DNA from: Flabesymbios commensalis
Taxonomy: Eukaryota; Annelida; Polychaeta; Terebellida; Flabelligeridae
Assembly (NCBI GenBank): GCA_964017125.1
Contig: OZ024905.1
Location: 38,795,979-38,859,978 of the forward strand
Length of the DNA stretch: 64,000 nt
Direction of reading: 5' to 3'
Below, piece by piece: positions 1-11,769 of the stretch. The notes below the pieces were generated by a model, which saw nothing but the letters and a program-made list of their open reading frames with translations, made no database searches and was not told the DNA's origin. Position 1 is the first letter of the stretch. Each line of letters opens with the position of its first letter. Made by a program: the position numbers and the translations under genes.

Positions 1-1114
1 CGAAATTCATTTCTGTTGATTTTGATTATTTATTTGAACGTACGTTCTATTTTAAATGATATAAACCATAATTAATTATATCGATTGGTTAAACAAAATA
101 GCAACGACAGATATTTACATAACTCTACCCCTAATTCTATGAGGATTAATGTTTAATAGAAGCAATCAGGTAAACTTTTGAGCTCCAATGCATACATATG
201 GATTAATATTTGTTGACCTTAACGCTTCCATTTATTAAAAAACATGTTTTATTATCTCAGTTTCATATGTTAAACTTGAGAATATATCTCTTTTCTAGAC
301 CGGTGACTTTTATTTACTAGAGTTGGTAATGTGCACATCAAAAACGCGAAGAGAACAAATCAAATAAGTGCCTGAGTAGCTAAAGGGTGAACTACAAGTG
401 TAGGCCCCCTATATTAGCAGAAACAAATTCAGTAATGTACGTTGTGTTATATATTATGTTGATTATTTTGAATGTTGTCAATGTCATAGTTACCATAAAA
501 GGGTTATACAAAAGTATTTCTTTATTTAGTTATTTTCACAGTTTTTGTATAATTTGAAGCTTAATATTATACGCTACATACTCGTATCTTAAACGTTCCC
601 ATGCCCTCGCAACTTTATGGTTTAAGTTTAAAAAATAAAAAAATGGCCGCCAAACATCAAGATGGCCGCCAACCATATTTTTTCGTAATATGACATCTAA
701 ATGACTTAACAAAATGTACCAAAAAAATCGACAAACCAAAAAAAACGATACAGAGAATATACTACCTGCTCCATTTATTTAGGTTTTATCAAATACAACA
801 TCATGTGTGACCAAGGAAAATTGGTGTGACATAGGGACTCTCCGTCAGCTAATAGGCCTATATGTTCTGAGGTGATATTGGCCTACATCTGAAGCCACAT
901 CACATCCACAGCAAACATGTGGCGGTGATTCGATGCTGGGATACAGTTGCATCAATGTGATGTATGGTGGGTCAAGATTAATCTAGCTTTATATTAGTTT
1001 CAGTCAGCATCTCGTTTTGGCCCCAGCTCCGAGCAAGCATGAAGCGGTCACCCAATGTTGTTTTAAAGTTGGCAAAATGTGAACGTTGGGCTATCAACGA
1101 GTGGCCCGATATCC
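1..1114. repeat. direct repeat, copy 1 (~1.1 kb)
   Basis: This segment recurs at 2081-3174 in the same orientation at roughly 95-97% identity by eye, with a few small indels, for example around 665-690 and 990-1005. The copy is already in progress at base 1, so its true left edge lies outside the window. No coding signal is visible. The short frames that run through it appear in both copies and contain nothing recognisable. It carries two GATGGCCGCC-type words near 642-668. Confidence 0.9.
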
Positions 1115-2080
1115 CCCGATTTTCATACATCAAACAAATCTGTTCAATTGTCCTTGAAACGATCCTGGTGTCGTCTTACTCCTAAGTCACATTAAAGCCC
1201 TGAGGGCTACACAGCTATGTGCCAAGTTGTATTATGCTGTGTCTTATAGTTGCTTAATTATGAGGGTCTATTTGAAATAATACATCACGATTTAAAAATA
1301 AACTTGGGTTCCAGGAGTATGTTTTGGTGAGGAATTTGGGCAAAGAAGAGATAAGGAAATGGAGGGTATTATAAATTCGAACAAAACAAAGATCACACAT
1401 AGTATAACTTAGGGTCTATCTTAAATTTATCCATTGCACATAACATTCAGTAGTATAACAATTTCTTTTATTTGAATTGTAATCTGCACTACAATATTTC
1501 AAATGTAAAATACTTTTTAAGAATGGACGCTATTGCTTCTGTTGGTACAATGTATGTACATAATATACTTTATAAAAAGCCCAGTTACGTTGGAATTTTA
1601 CTGGAATAATTCAATAAATTATGTACACTACATTATCTTGTTTTTTCTTATTTAATTACTTATCTCGATAATTATGTCGATAATTATCACATTGTTTCGT
1701 CCAAAACAATGTTTACTTCAATTAATTAAATTAATTGTCTAACTAAACTGGTCTTAAGTCTCGATTATGTTTCTAAAATCAATGTTGAAGCAAATTTGAG
1801 TAATGACGGGCATGAAAGTAATTTAACCTAATGTGCTGAATATGAATTCTGTTGTATACAAGGCTGTATTTTGACGTTTTTGTACTTCAAACAATTTTGC
1901 CTCCACTTGTTTCACATAAATTTATCGGATAATATCCTGTATTATGGTGCCCATCACCTCCAAATAAGCAAAACAAAAAATGACTGTCAAAATGTAGACC
2001 AAAACATATTTGTTTCTATGATTTGTCGCACATGAACATGATGAATGCACAATTTATGGTTTCTGTATAAATTGGAGTAG
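1115..2080. other. unique spacer between the two direct repeats
   Basis: About 966 bases of AT-rich sequence separate the two repeat copies. I see no open frame of useful length, no RNA gene and no clear repeat in it. Confidence 0.6.
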
Positions 2081-3174
2081 CGAAATTCATTTCTGTTGAT
2101 TTTGATTATTTATTTGAACGTACGTTCTATTTTAAATGATATAAACCATAATTAATTATATCGATTGGTTAAACAAAATAGCAACGACAGATATTTACAT
2201 AACTCTACCCCTAATTCTATGAGGATTAATGTTTAATAGAAACAATCAGGTAAACTTTTGAGCTCCAATGCATACATATGGATTAATATTTGTTGACCTT
2301 AACGCTTCCATTTATTAAAAAACATGTTTTATTATCTCAGTTTCATATGTTAAACTTGAGAATATATCTCTTTTCTAGACCGGTGACTTTTATTTACTAG
2401 AGTTGGTAATGTGCACATCAAAAACGCGAAGAGAACAAATCAAATAAGTGCCTGAGTAGCTAAAGGGTGAACTACAAGTGTAGGCCCCCTATATTAGCAG
2501 AAACAAATTCAGTAATGTACGTTGTGTTATATATTATGTTGATTATTTTGAATGTTGTCAATGTCATAGTTACCATAAAAGGGTTATACAAAAGTATTTC
2601 TTTATTTAGTTATTTTCACAGTTTTTGTATAATTTGAAGCTTAATATTATACGCTACATATTCGTATCTTAAACGTGTCCATGCCCTCGTAACTTGATGG
2701 TTTTGGTTTAAAAAATAAAAAAATGGCCTCCAAACATCAAGATGGCCAAATGTTTTTCGTAATATGACATCTAAATGACATAACAAAATGTACCAAAAAA
2801 ATCGACAAACCAAAAAAACGATACAGAGAATATACTACCTGCTCCTTTTATTTAGGTTTCATCAAATACAACATCATGTGTGACCAAGGAAAATTGGTGT
2901 GGCATAGGGACTCTCCGTCAGCTAATAGGCCTATAGATTCTGAGGTGATATTGGCCTACATCTGAAGCCACATCACATCCACAGCAAACATGTGGCGGTG
3001 ATTCGATGCTGGGATACAGTTGAATCAATGTGATGGATGGTGGGTCAAGATTAATCTAGCTTTAGTCAACATCTCGTTTTGGCCCCAGCTCCGAGCACGC
3101 ATGAAGCGGTCACCCGATGTTGTTTTAAAGTTTGCAAAATGTGAACGTTGGGCCATCAACAAGTGGCCCGACAT
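2081..3174. repeat. direct repeat, copy 2 (~1.1 kb)
   Basis: The second copy opens with the same bases as position 1 (cgaaattcatttctgttgat) and stays alignable until the GTGGCCCGA word near 3163-3171, where the copies part. The offset shrinks from 2080 to about 2062 because this copy lacks a few short segments. The pair could be a segmental tandem duplication or two members of a dispersed repeat. No TG/CA ends or coding interior support an LTR reading. Confidence 0.9.
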
Positions 3175-3360
3175 CTCTTTCAAGCGAATCCTTCCAGCAA
3201 ACCGAAGACATTGACACAATGCTTTCCATTAATATTCTATCATTTGTAACCGTAACGTCCAACAAAAAGCCAAAATTGGTTCACTGTTTCGTGTTGGCCG
3301 GGCGAGATGCGTTTAACTTTTGTTGGGTATATATTTGAGACCCCCACTCTGTGGGGCGAC

Positions 3361-3920
3361 TTAAAGCAGCCCCTTGGGATGACATCAATTTTCGTTTTTA
3401 CTTTAGTAATGAAGTAGTGTATCCCTAAGATCATAATTTTATTTTTTTCAGGATTTTTAGATTTTAAAAAATATTTTTTATCAACATTTCTATGAAACCG
3501 CTTAAAACCCAAACAAACTTTTTGTACACCTAAACACTTGCTAAAGGACGGTTAAATGTTCCTACAGCATTAGGCCACATGGTGATGCCGTCGGCCCAGC
3601 GTTAGGCAGACAATCAGTGTTGCAGGTGTATCACCTCATGTCCTGGCTATAAGACACCAATCAGACACCAATTGCTTTGATGTCCTCGTCCAAGACGTGG
3701 GAATATGTGGTGTAAAGTTCTGTATATTGCTGACTTGTTTTGTTTACATGGCAATATACGACCTGGGAATATAACTATTTCACTCTTTTTCGGTGCTTTA
3801 AAATTGTTTTTTGACTTTTTTGTATTTTTAGTTCAGATCAGTAGGCTATATAGCTTCATATAAGTTAAATTTGCAAAATTGACAACATTGAAAATGTCTC
3901 ATCCCAAGGGGTCCCTTTAA
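3361..3920. mobile_element. possible small inverted-repeat element (MITE-like)
   Basis: The left end, ttaaagcagccccttgggat (3361-3380), is matched in inverted orientation by tcatcccaaggggtcccttt (3899-3918). The arms match over about 20 bases with a few mismatches. The roughly 520-base interior is AT-rich and has no gene. Length and end structure fit a non-autonomous DNA element, but I found no target-site duplication, so this stays tentative. Confidence 0.35.
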
Positions 3921-4037
3921 TATATTATTTGCTTTGTAAAAATTGTTCGCTTGATTTTAAGCGAATACGAACAGTTAACGGTCTACAAAATCTAAAGTGT
4001 AGTTGGCAGTTGACAGTGTACTCGAAACTGTTGGTCC

Positions 4038-4140
4038 AGCAAACATGATTCGTTGGCCCAACGTTGGTTTACTGTTGGCCCACTGTCTACGACGTTGGCC
4101 CAGCAGTAAACCAACGTTGGGCCAACGTCTTCTGTTTGCT
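4038..4140. mobile_element. short palindromic hairpin element (GTTGGGCCAACG type)
   Basis: A perfect 24-base inverted repeat pairs 4051-4074 with 4104-4127. An outer stem, AGCAAACA (4038-4045) with TGTTTGCT (4133-4140), extends it. The loop is about 29 bases. The core words CGTTGGCCCAACG and CGTTGGGCCAACG are themselves near-palindromes. Decayed relatives may lie at 51720-51780 and 52064-52140. The structure suggests a MITE-like or foldback element. Confidence 0.6.
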
Positions 4141-5435
4141 ACGAGATCGTAGATGGAGGCCCTGTCGTGCCGACAGGGAGAGATTGGTCTGGTCACAGAA
4201 TGGATTAATCGTGTTAAGTGTTAGGTATAATTTTTTTACACATTGTCAGTGTTTTATGACGCCAGAGACACCTGGTGAGAACGTGCAGGTCAGAACGTCT
4301 GGTAGACGGCATTAAAATCGTATCTGCATGTCAGTTAGTGGCACCATTTAATCTCCAGGGAGAGGGCTGTAGTATTTTTGAAATAAATAATTTATTTAAA
4401 AAAATGCTCTATATAAACATGTAATACAATTTGAAATTTTCACCGCGCCTCCGAGCCTGGTTAAAATAAATGATTTATCCGCGACAAAAACTCCAGCCCT
4501 CCTCCCCGGATATTGAATGGTGGACCACTTACCAATTTATTTAGATAATCTATTACATAAAAATAATTTAAATGTAAAGTACTACACTGTTTTTTACAAT
4601 AACAAATATTTAATAATAGGAACACAATGTGATCGCTATTTGATTATTCTAAGAACCTTACAGTCTGAGATTAAATAATAATTTGTATAAGAACCTTATT
4701 TTATTTGCACACATTCAGCTAAGTAGTGGGGGATGCGATTACTGTTATGTTCATGTTTATCGTCATGTTGATATCACAGATGAGGTCCAATGGACGATAT
4801 AGTCATTCGCTTGGATGGCTCCCTGTTTAATTCAGCATAAAATACAAACTATGCATCCTCACTTTTAAAGTAACGTTAATACATTTAACTAAAAGCCAGT
4901 TTATCTCTATAATTTTCTTACATTTGTAAACATAACTCGTAGTCTCCGATCCTCAGATGATTATCAACTGGTTGTTCCCGGAGTGAGTTTTAAGATGGGT
5001 TTTTCAGTTGCACCCCCCCCCCCATATCTGGAATTGTATCCCTCTAGAAATTGAAAAATCTGGGGTTTTCCCAGTCATTTCCTAAAAAAATTATTAATAT
5101 TATATTTCGGCCAGCTTTTCCATCGTAAATCCTATGTTATGTGTCCCGACAAGCTCGATCGACAAATTGTAACGACAGATGGACAATGATAATGAACCTG
5201 ATCTGGATTTGCAGCGCCTCTGAGCTCGGAACTCCGATGATTTAGGCGCGTTAGAAATCTTTCTGTCATTCATTCATTCTCTAATGCTGGTCCGTTGTCG
5301 GCGACACTGGCCCAATAGTGTGATTACTGTGATTATTGGACAGCGGGTACCCGGGAATGCAGCCAGCTAAAACACCAGCAAAAACGCGGTACAGGAAAAA
5401 AATTATCCATCCATTTTTTTACGAGACATACAGAC
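4141..5435. other. AT-rich intergenic stretch
   Basis: No gene, RNA or clear mobile element was seen here. It contains a poly-C run near 5013-5022. Confidence 0.5.
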
Positions 5436-5445
5436 TAGCAGACAG

Positions 5446-5484
5446 ACGGACGGACGGACGGACGGACGGACGGACGGACGGACG

Positions 5485-5515
<31 letters not shown>

Positions 5516-5518
5516 AGC

Positions 5519-5565
<47 letters not shown>

Positions 5566-5566
5566 C

Positions 5567-5665
<99 letters not shown>

Positions 5666-5666
5666 A
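5446..5666. repeat. compound tetranucleotide microsatellite
   Basis: Three tetranucleotide blocks follow one another: (ACGG)n to about 5490, (CAGA)n to about 5516, and (GGCA)n to about 5664 with two GCCA interruptions. The repeats create long open frames on both strands, such as QAGR or CLPA repeats, which are by-products of the repeat and not genes. Confidence 0.95.
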
Positions 5667-6218
5667 CATAAATAAGATTTATTTGTTATGTAATATAGGC
5701 CTATGTACATGTATATACAATAAGGTTAGTTTGGTAAAATCACACCAGAATATACATGTATAATCACATACAGAATTTCAATCTTAAATGGCATTACCAT
5801 AATAAAACACTGGATATTTTGAAAATGTAAATTATGACCACTTAACATAAAATTAAATGACGTTACATTAATGTAGATGATACATTACGTAAAAAACAAT
5901 CGAATAAAAAACTATATATGGTAATAAATGTATATATGTGGTAATAAATATCGTTGGGATTTAAATTCAAGTAGATTTGCTTTGTGAGTTGCACGCGCGT
6001 CGAAGTGTCTGACTAAAGCTGTACAAAGTACGGGGCTATCTTTGATCTGCGGAACACAATTATTATGATAATATTATGCACCACATAATATGATCGATAG
6101 GCCTATAAGCCTGATATAATTTGCAGGTCTATCTAGACTTGGATGCATGTTAGCCAGCATTGTTGTTTCCACAGTATATGTCATATGGCCTAAATGACTT
6201 GTGTACATGACTGCAGGC

Positions 6219-6226
6219 TATAAATA
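6219..6226 (+). promoter_or_regulatory. TATA box upstream of the P450 gene
   Basis: TATAAATA lies 75 bases before the P450 start codon. A start of transcription about 25-30 bases downstream would leave a short leader of about 50 bases. This is inferred from position and sequence only. Confidence 0.55.
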
Positions 6227-6300
6227 TTGAGCTGCTTTACTTGTAACATTCCTTTGTGCAGTGGATTTAATAAGATTACGGAGAAGAACACACGTTTAAA

Positions 6301-7812
6301 ATGTACATTCCTCTCATTGTGGCTCTATTGGCCATATTAGTTATTTGGCGTTGGTACAACTCTCTGATACCTCCACGACTTAATCTACCTTATCCACCAG
6401 GATATCCCATAATAGGAAACGTTAAAGAGCTAGACTCTGCACCACACGAGAGGCTGACAGCGCTTGCAGAAATATATGGCCCAGTTTATGCGTTAAGGAT
6501 TTTCAACAAGAATATCATTGTGGTAAATAGCTACGAAATGCTAAAAGAAGTCCTCATTACCAAAGGATCTGAATATGCCGGTCGTCCTAAAGGACGTTTT
6601 CGAACAAATTATTTGTTTTTTGGGAAAACAGATCTCGCTTTATGTAACCCAGACGTTCCCTACTGGACATCCGCCCGTAAAACAATCATACACAACCTGA
6701 AAATATACGACACTGGATTAGAGAGGCTCGAAGGAGTTTTAAAATCAGCTACAAAAGAAGTGATGGAAAAGGTGAGAGCGAAGAAGGGAGAACCGTTCGA
6801 TATCAATCTGGAATTATACAATTACACAATGAAAATGATTTTTTACTTTACTACAGGAATAAATTTTACTGATGGGGATCCTTCACTGGTAAAGCTAAAA
6901 GAAATGGACTCTTTGATTCTTACAAACGATGGACTCTCACGTAGAGAAGCAATAATTGACGCGTTTCCTTTTCTGAGGCACTTTGGAAATGAATCATTCA
7001 AGAAATTAGTCCGAGGTCGTGCACTATTAGTAGAACTATGGGAGACATTTCAGAGTGAGCACGAAATGAACCCTGAAAATCCGTTATATAAAGCATCATG
7101 CATGTATGCTCTTCGAGAGTTACAAAATAATCTCAAAGATAATAACGGAAAAACTTTGATGGATGACAAGAATAGCAGGAATATTGTATCTAATCTGTGG
7201 ATAGCAGGTATTGTTACAACATCTAACAATTTATATGCACTTATTAATATCCTGTGTCAAAACCCACTGGTTGCCAAACGTATACAAGAAGAAGTGGATA
7301 GTGTGGTTGGCAATAAACGTCAGGTTTCTCTGAAGGACAAGAACAATTTACATTACACGAGAGCTGCTATATTTGAGTCGTTGCGGTATTGCACTCTAAC
7401 AAATCTTGCATTGCCGCATGTCACAACCAGAACTACGCAGTTATGTGGAGCATCTATTCCAGAAGGTACACAGGTTTTAATAAACATGTGGGCTGCGCAT
7501 CACGATAAAGAATTCTGGAATGACCCATGGGTCTATCGTCCGGAGAGATTTCTAGATGAAGAAGGCCTGCTACTGCCCCCTGAACATGATGTAAGAAAGC
7601 ATCTTTTAACGTTTGGAGCAGGACCTAGAATGTGCATCGGATCGGTGTTGGCACTCAACAGAATGCTAATTTTTACTGCAAGTCTCATGCAAAAATTTAA
7701 CCTTTTTCCAGATCCCGAACATTCTGCATCGTATGATCCCCGGACATATGGTATGGCTAATACACTACGACCCAAACCTTACAAAGCAAGGTTCATTTTA
7801 AGAGCAGAGTAA
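6301..7812 (+). CDS. cytochrome P450, clan 2 (CYP1/CYP17-like), single exon
   Basis: The product is a 503-residue microsomal cytochrome P450, the usual length for the family. P450s are heme-thiolate monooxygenases fed by NADPH-P450 reductase at the ER membrane. Residues 1-17 form a hydrophobic anchor, followed by a Pro/Gly hinge (PPGYPIIGN, 32-40). A C-helix WxxxR lies at W122-R126, the K-helix ExxR at E359-R362, PERF at 414-417, and the heme loop FGAGPRMCIG at 438-447 with Cys445 as heme ligand. The I-helix reads AGIVTT (302-307): the threonines remain, but the usual acidic residue is Val305. The FGAGPRMCIG loop and the RPKPYKARF tail recall the CYP1/CYP17/CYP21 group of clan 2. The ATG at 6301 has an A at -3 and directly precedes the anchor. 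No intron interrupts the gene, which suggests a retrocopy or an intron-poor P450 lineage. Substrate unknown. Confidence 0.95.
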   Translation: MYIPLIVALLAILVIWRWYNSLIPPRLNLPYPPGYPIIGNVKELDSAPHERLTALAEIYGPVYALRIFNKNIIVVNSYEMLKEVLITKGSEYAGRPKGRFRTNYLFFGKTDLALCNPDVPYWTSARKTIIHNLKIYDTGLERLEGVLKSATKEVMEKVRAKKGEPFDINLELYNYTMKMIFYFTTGINFTDGDPSLVKLKEMDSLILTNDGLSRREAIIDAFPFLRHFGNESFKKLVRGRALLVELWETFQSEHEMNPENPLYKASCMYALRELQNNLKDNNGKTLMDDKNSRNIVSNLWIAGIVTTSNNLYALINILCQNPLVAKRIQEEVDSVVGNKRQVSLKDKNNLHYTRAAIFESLRYCTLTNLALPHVTTRTTQLCGASIPEGTQVLINMWAAHHDKEFWNDPWVYRPERFLDEEGLLLPPEHDVRKHLLTFGAGPRMCIGSVLALNRMLIFTASLMQKFNLFPDPEHSASYDPRTYGMANTLRPKPYKARFILRAE

Positions 7813-7827
7813 CAATTATGCCTCATC

Positions 7828-7833
7828 AATAAA
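7828..7833 (+). promoter_or_regulatory. poly(A) signal of the P450 gene
   Basis: AATAAA lies 16 bases after the TAA stop. Together with the nearby upstream TATA box it implies a compact transcript of about 1.6 kb. Confidence 0.55.
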
Positions 7834-9105
7834 TGAGACCTCTTTAATATATTTTAATGTGAAATTGTTGGATCTATGTGCAAATATTATGCATCAAAAA
7901 TAGTATCCGATTCTATGGACTCACTGGTTACATTGGTCACCATGGTTAACAAGTGACGATGAGCAGAAATAAGGTAATAGTAAGTCGAGAAAAAGACCAA
8001 AATCATCCATTTATTTTTAGTTGACGATATATTTTAGTTATTGTGATATTTGAAGTTGTGTAGCCAGGCCTATCAGAAGTTCTCGGCTTATATAAGAAAA
8101 CAAATATGTTAAAGAAAAATAGGGCCTACATATACGGAAAACTGTATGAGGAATTCCACAAAAAAAATGATAACACACAGGTCTGGTAAACAAGCCGACT
8201 TTTGAGTGAACTGCAAGAAGGCTTTTTTTTACAAAACATTTTTTCTTACACGTCTGATTTTAAAAACGTATGTGTTAAATTACACAGTTATTGGACTACC
8301 ACATATCACATTGAACTCTTTGCATTAGCCTATTTCATGAAGTCCGTGTAGACATACTGCGCTCTGGTGTGAGGTTGTGCTGCAGAGGCAGAACCCGAAT
8401 CTTAGTGTACTACCAGTACTCACTAGGTGGCTCTCAATGTGGATTTCGAAAGGACAATAAAATTTGATCAACTTGATCAACTTTGCCTGGCAAGCCTGGC
8501 CAATTATTATAAATCGTGACGAGCAGGATCAAAGTAACCTTAAATTATTGCAACTAGCTACTTGAAAAAATGTATTCTTGCTTCCCAAGTTATGTACTCA
8601 ATTAGGTTGCATAATGCAAACAAGAAAACTCTACAACTACTTGAACTTGAGTTCTTAACGGGGTAGTCAACAATAACAGGAACTGCTGAGACTTACATAT
8701 AGCAATGCTTTTGATCGGGTATATCACATTCATTTTTTCCAATGATTATCTTCTAATATTCAATACTAATATTAAAAAGTAATTTTATATTGTCCCCTCA
8801 TGTTGCGTGATAATGTCGCATGATAATGTTGGCACAGGTAAAAATTCTAACAATAATAACCAGGTTGAGGTAATTAAGTACCTTTATTTTCAGGGGGTGA
8901 TTAAAATCACACGGATAAAAAAATACACACAAAACATGCCGTTGGCGTACAATTCTATTCACATCAGTGAAAATTTATGCATGGTCTGAAAGCAATGATT
9001 TTCACAATAATTTTACTATTAGATAAGATTGTCTCAAGCCGTTCAGTCCATTGTAGAGTCCATCCACGATCACGCAATATATAGGAGCAACACCAGTCCC
9101 AGAAT
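7834..9105. other. intergenic stretch after the P450 gene
   Basis: The sequence is AT-rich. I see no gene, RNA gene or clear repeat. A 60-codon frame near 8807-8989 has no recognisable feature. Confidence 0.5.
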
Positions 9106-9498
9106 AAATGTAATGGATAAAAATAGAAAAATAATAATTGGCACCCCCCCCCCCCTCCCCGTGTTTATCAAGCTCCATGTATATGTGAGTTTTCCTCGGC
9201 GCCAGATGAAACAAATGCCAAATGATAGGGCGGTACGCATGCGTGCCGACATTTTTCATGTAGCACTATTGATTTCTACGTAGGAAACATTTTCTACAGC
9301 ATAAAATGTAAATGTAATGGATAAAAATAGAAAAATAATAATTGGCACCCCCCCCCCCCTCCCCGTGTTTATCAAGCTCCATGTATATGTGAGTTTTCCT
9401 CGGCGCCAGATGAAACAAATGCCAAATGATAGGGCGGTACGCATGCGTGCCGACATTTTTCATGTAGCACTATTGATTTCTACGTAGGAAACATTTTC
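9106..9498. repeat. 189-bp tandem duplication (period 204)
   Basis: Bases 9106-9294 recur at 9310-9498 with no difference that I can see, including a run of exactly 12 C in each copy. A 15-base segment separates them. The identity of the unstable C run suggests a very recent duplication or an assembly artefact. Confidence 0.95.
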
Positions 9499-11165
9499 AT
9501 TTCGCCTCTTTTTTTCTGGAAATGTCGCATATACTTACATCTCATCGGGTAAATAAACCTAAAATAGATATTATACTGTATAAAAATATATCTTTCATCC
9601 AAATTAGCATATTTATATTGAAAGCTTTAGTTTTGTTTTAAACATTTTAGTCGTTAGACCATGCGTATATATTCAAGGGGGGGGGGGGGGGTAATAAATG
9701 TGTACGCCAGCGTGACAGTTTGTGTGTATTTTTTCACCCGTGTAATTTTTTCAACCCCCTTAAAATAAAGATCCTTTTTTCCACCTGATAACCTATTAAT
9801 TGAAGAACTAATGTACGTCCGTCTTCTTTCTTGAATGTAATGAATGGTAGCAGTGGCTGTATATATATAGCCTACAATATTTTTAGATGTATGTCACTGT
9901 AAGGTTGTCAGTTGTGGGACGTATCACAAAGACACACCAACAAATTAGATGTGAGTTGGCGTAGAGCTTGAAATCGCAGAATGTTTCGCGTTTCTGGCCG
10001 TACACACCCACGTTACTTTACTGTATCTCATAATTAATGATTTGTCTGTGTATGGCCAGGTAAATTTACGTATCATTAATGTCATGTCTCTATGTGATAT
10101 AGCAGCAGGTGGGCTACATGTACATAAACTATCATTAATTAAATGTGTATATGTATGGCGTGGAATTGTAGGAGCGGTATAGTGGGTGGCCTGTGTCTAA
10201 CAGTTTAAATGCTATCAGTCACAAATAATGTTGGTGCGTGATACTGTAATAGAGAGGGTGTGCTTCATCATTTCAAAATTAAAACCATGTTTTTTTTTAA
10301 TTAAATTCTTCAACCATTTATGAAGTTTCTGTCATTATAATTCAAACAATTATGAAAAAATGACTGCTTCACATTAATATTTGTTGCAGCAAATGCTTGT
10401 AGAGATATTCAATAGTTTTGACCCTCCCTGATTTACTATATTTTTACTTTTTTATAAAAAAAACTGCCTTGTGAGATTTTTTTTTGTACATTTATTGCAT
10501 GTAGTCCTACTCTGTCATGTTATTATCATTCAAATAATGAGTACATGTTGCAATTATTATGATGTGATATCGTGATTAACTTTACCTTTAATATTTTAGT
10601 CTAATTATTATATATCACATTACAGGATGTAGTAGCATAGTAGGGGTGTCCAGTTCATCAGTCTGCAGCAAGTAGGCCTACTGATGAGCTATTATATTTT
10701 ACAGTTGTATATACATGTATTTGAACATAATATTATGATACATATGATATAGGTCTACATAACAATTGATGTAGGCCTATGTATGTTTCATTACGCTTCT
10801 CTATGCACCGATAGTAATAGATCGACATATTCGTCTTATAGTAACTTCTTAATGTCAATAAAATATGTATATATATCTATCGCAATTTATAAATTTAAAG
10901 CTTTGGTGTATACACACGGAATTGAAAAGATACATGCATAATTTAGGACTAATAACGCCAATGCCTGACACAGAAACGAGATGGAGCTAACTAATTTCAT
11001 CTTCCCGGCAGGAAGTCTTGACACAGCGAGGCCGTCGGTCTGCGACCTCGGGAGTGGCGAGCCTTGCGGGGAAAGATGACTAATTTATATTTATTTGAAC
11101 ATGTACTTTCAGAGCATAATAGATGACTGTTTAATGTCGAGATTAAATGAAACTACTATCTACAT
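9499..11165. other. intergenic stretch with a poly-G run
   Basis: The stretch is AT-rich with no gene. It has a 15-base G run at 9677-9691. A loose inverted repeat near 10990-11085 (TCATCTTCCCGGCAGG against CCTTGCGGGGAAAGATGA) encloses GC-rich sequence and may be a decayed hairpin element. Confidence 0.5.
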
Positions 11166-11178
11166 CACATAAATGAAA

Positions 11179-11488
11179 ATGAAATGAATCAGGCTTTAGG
11201 CCACCTTTGTGCACATATAGGCTAAACTGGGCCAGGAGAACCTCCTGAGGATGGTGAGATGATTGAGATGACACTGTCCTCCAGACACAGGATTCGAAAT
11301 TCGAGCCCTGGCGGTCTGAGGCCGAGCACGCTACCTCTCGGTCACGGAGGCTCCCCACAATACTAACTTTCACACGTGGATGGGGAAGAAACAATTTTAT
11401 TTCTTTCAAACCGCCGAGACCGGGAACCGAACCCCGGACTCTGGCGTGAAAGGCAGCGGTGATAACCACTACCCTAGGGCCCCCGCCC
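11179..11488 (-). mobile_element. dimeric tRNA-derived SINE, copy A
   Basis: Read on the minus strand, the element starts GGGGGCCCTAGGGTAGTGG and contains two tRNA-like modules. The first resembles tRNA-Glu: an A-box-like word GGTTAGCACC in other copies, an anticodon-loop-like CTTTCAC, and a B-box GGTTCGGTTCC. The second starts GGGGAGCCTCCGTGACCGAG, with an A-box-like GAGAGGTAGCG and a B-box-like TTTCGAATCC. A tail ends in GATTCATTTCATTTT. A 13-base direct repeat, cacataaatgaaa, flanks it at 11166-11178 and 11489-11501, which shows retroposition. Four more copies lie in the window. Confidence 0.85.
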
Positions 11489-11649
11489 CACATAAATGAA
11501 ATATATATGGTAGTGATGATTTGTCTCTATCTTGGCAAATACACATTTCACAATTAAACATAATTTGGATGGACGAGTATTTGCAATGGGATTGGATTAA
11601 AATATTAATTTGCTTAAGTATGATGTGAAGCTTTACGTACAAAAACGAA

Positions 11650-11769
11650 ATCCCAGCAAACACAAATCACTTGTATAACATTTGTACAATGTTGGACCAG
11701 CGTCGAAGACGTGAGCAAACGTCGAAGACGTGTACAAATGTTATGTAAATGTTTTGTGTTTTCTGGGAT
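11650..11769. mobile_element. palindromic hairpin element (TCCCAGCAAACAC type)
   Basis: The left arm starts atcccagcaaacacaaatca and contains taacatttgtaca. The right arm is its near-complement, tgtacaaatgtta followed by gttttgtgttttctgggat. Roughly 30 of 38 positions pair. The loop holds a direct repeat of CGTCGAAGACGTG. The 120-base hairpin fits a MITE-like element related in style to the one at 4038-4140. Confidence 0.6.

Noticed and set aside
1-3174. LTR pair of a small retroelement
   Set aside because: There are no TG/CA ends, no primer-binding or polypurine site, and no coding interior in the 966 bases between copies.
5336-5710. Long open frames with QAGR, CLPA or similar repeats
   Set aside because: They are produced by the tetranucleotide microsatellite and have no other coding features.
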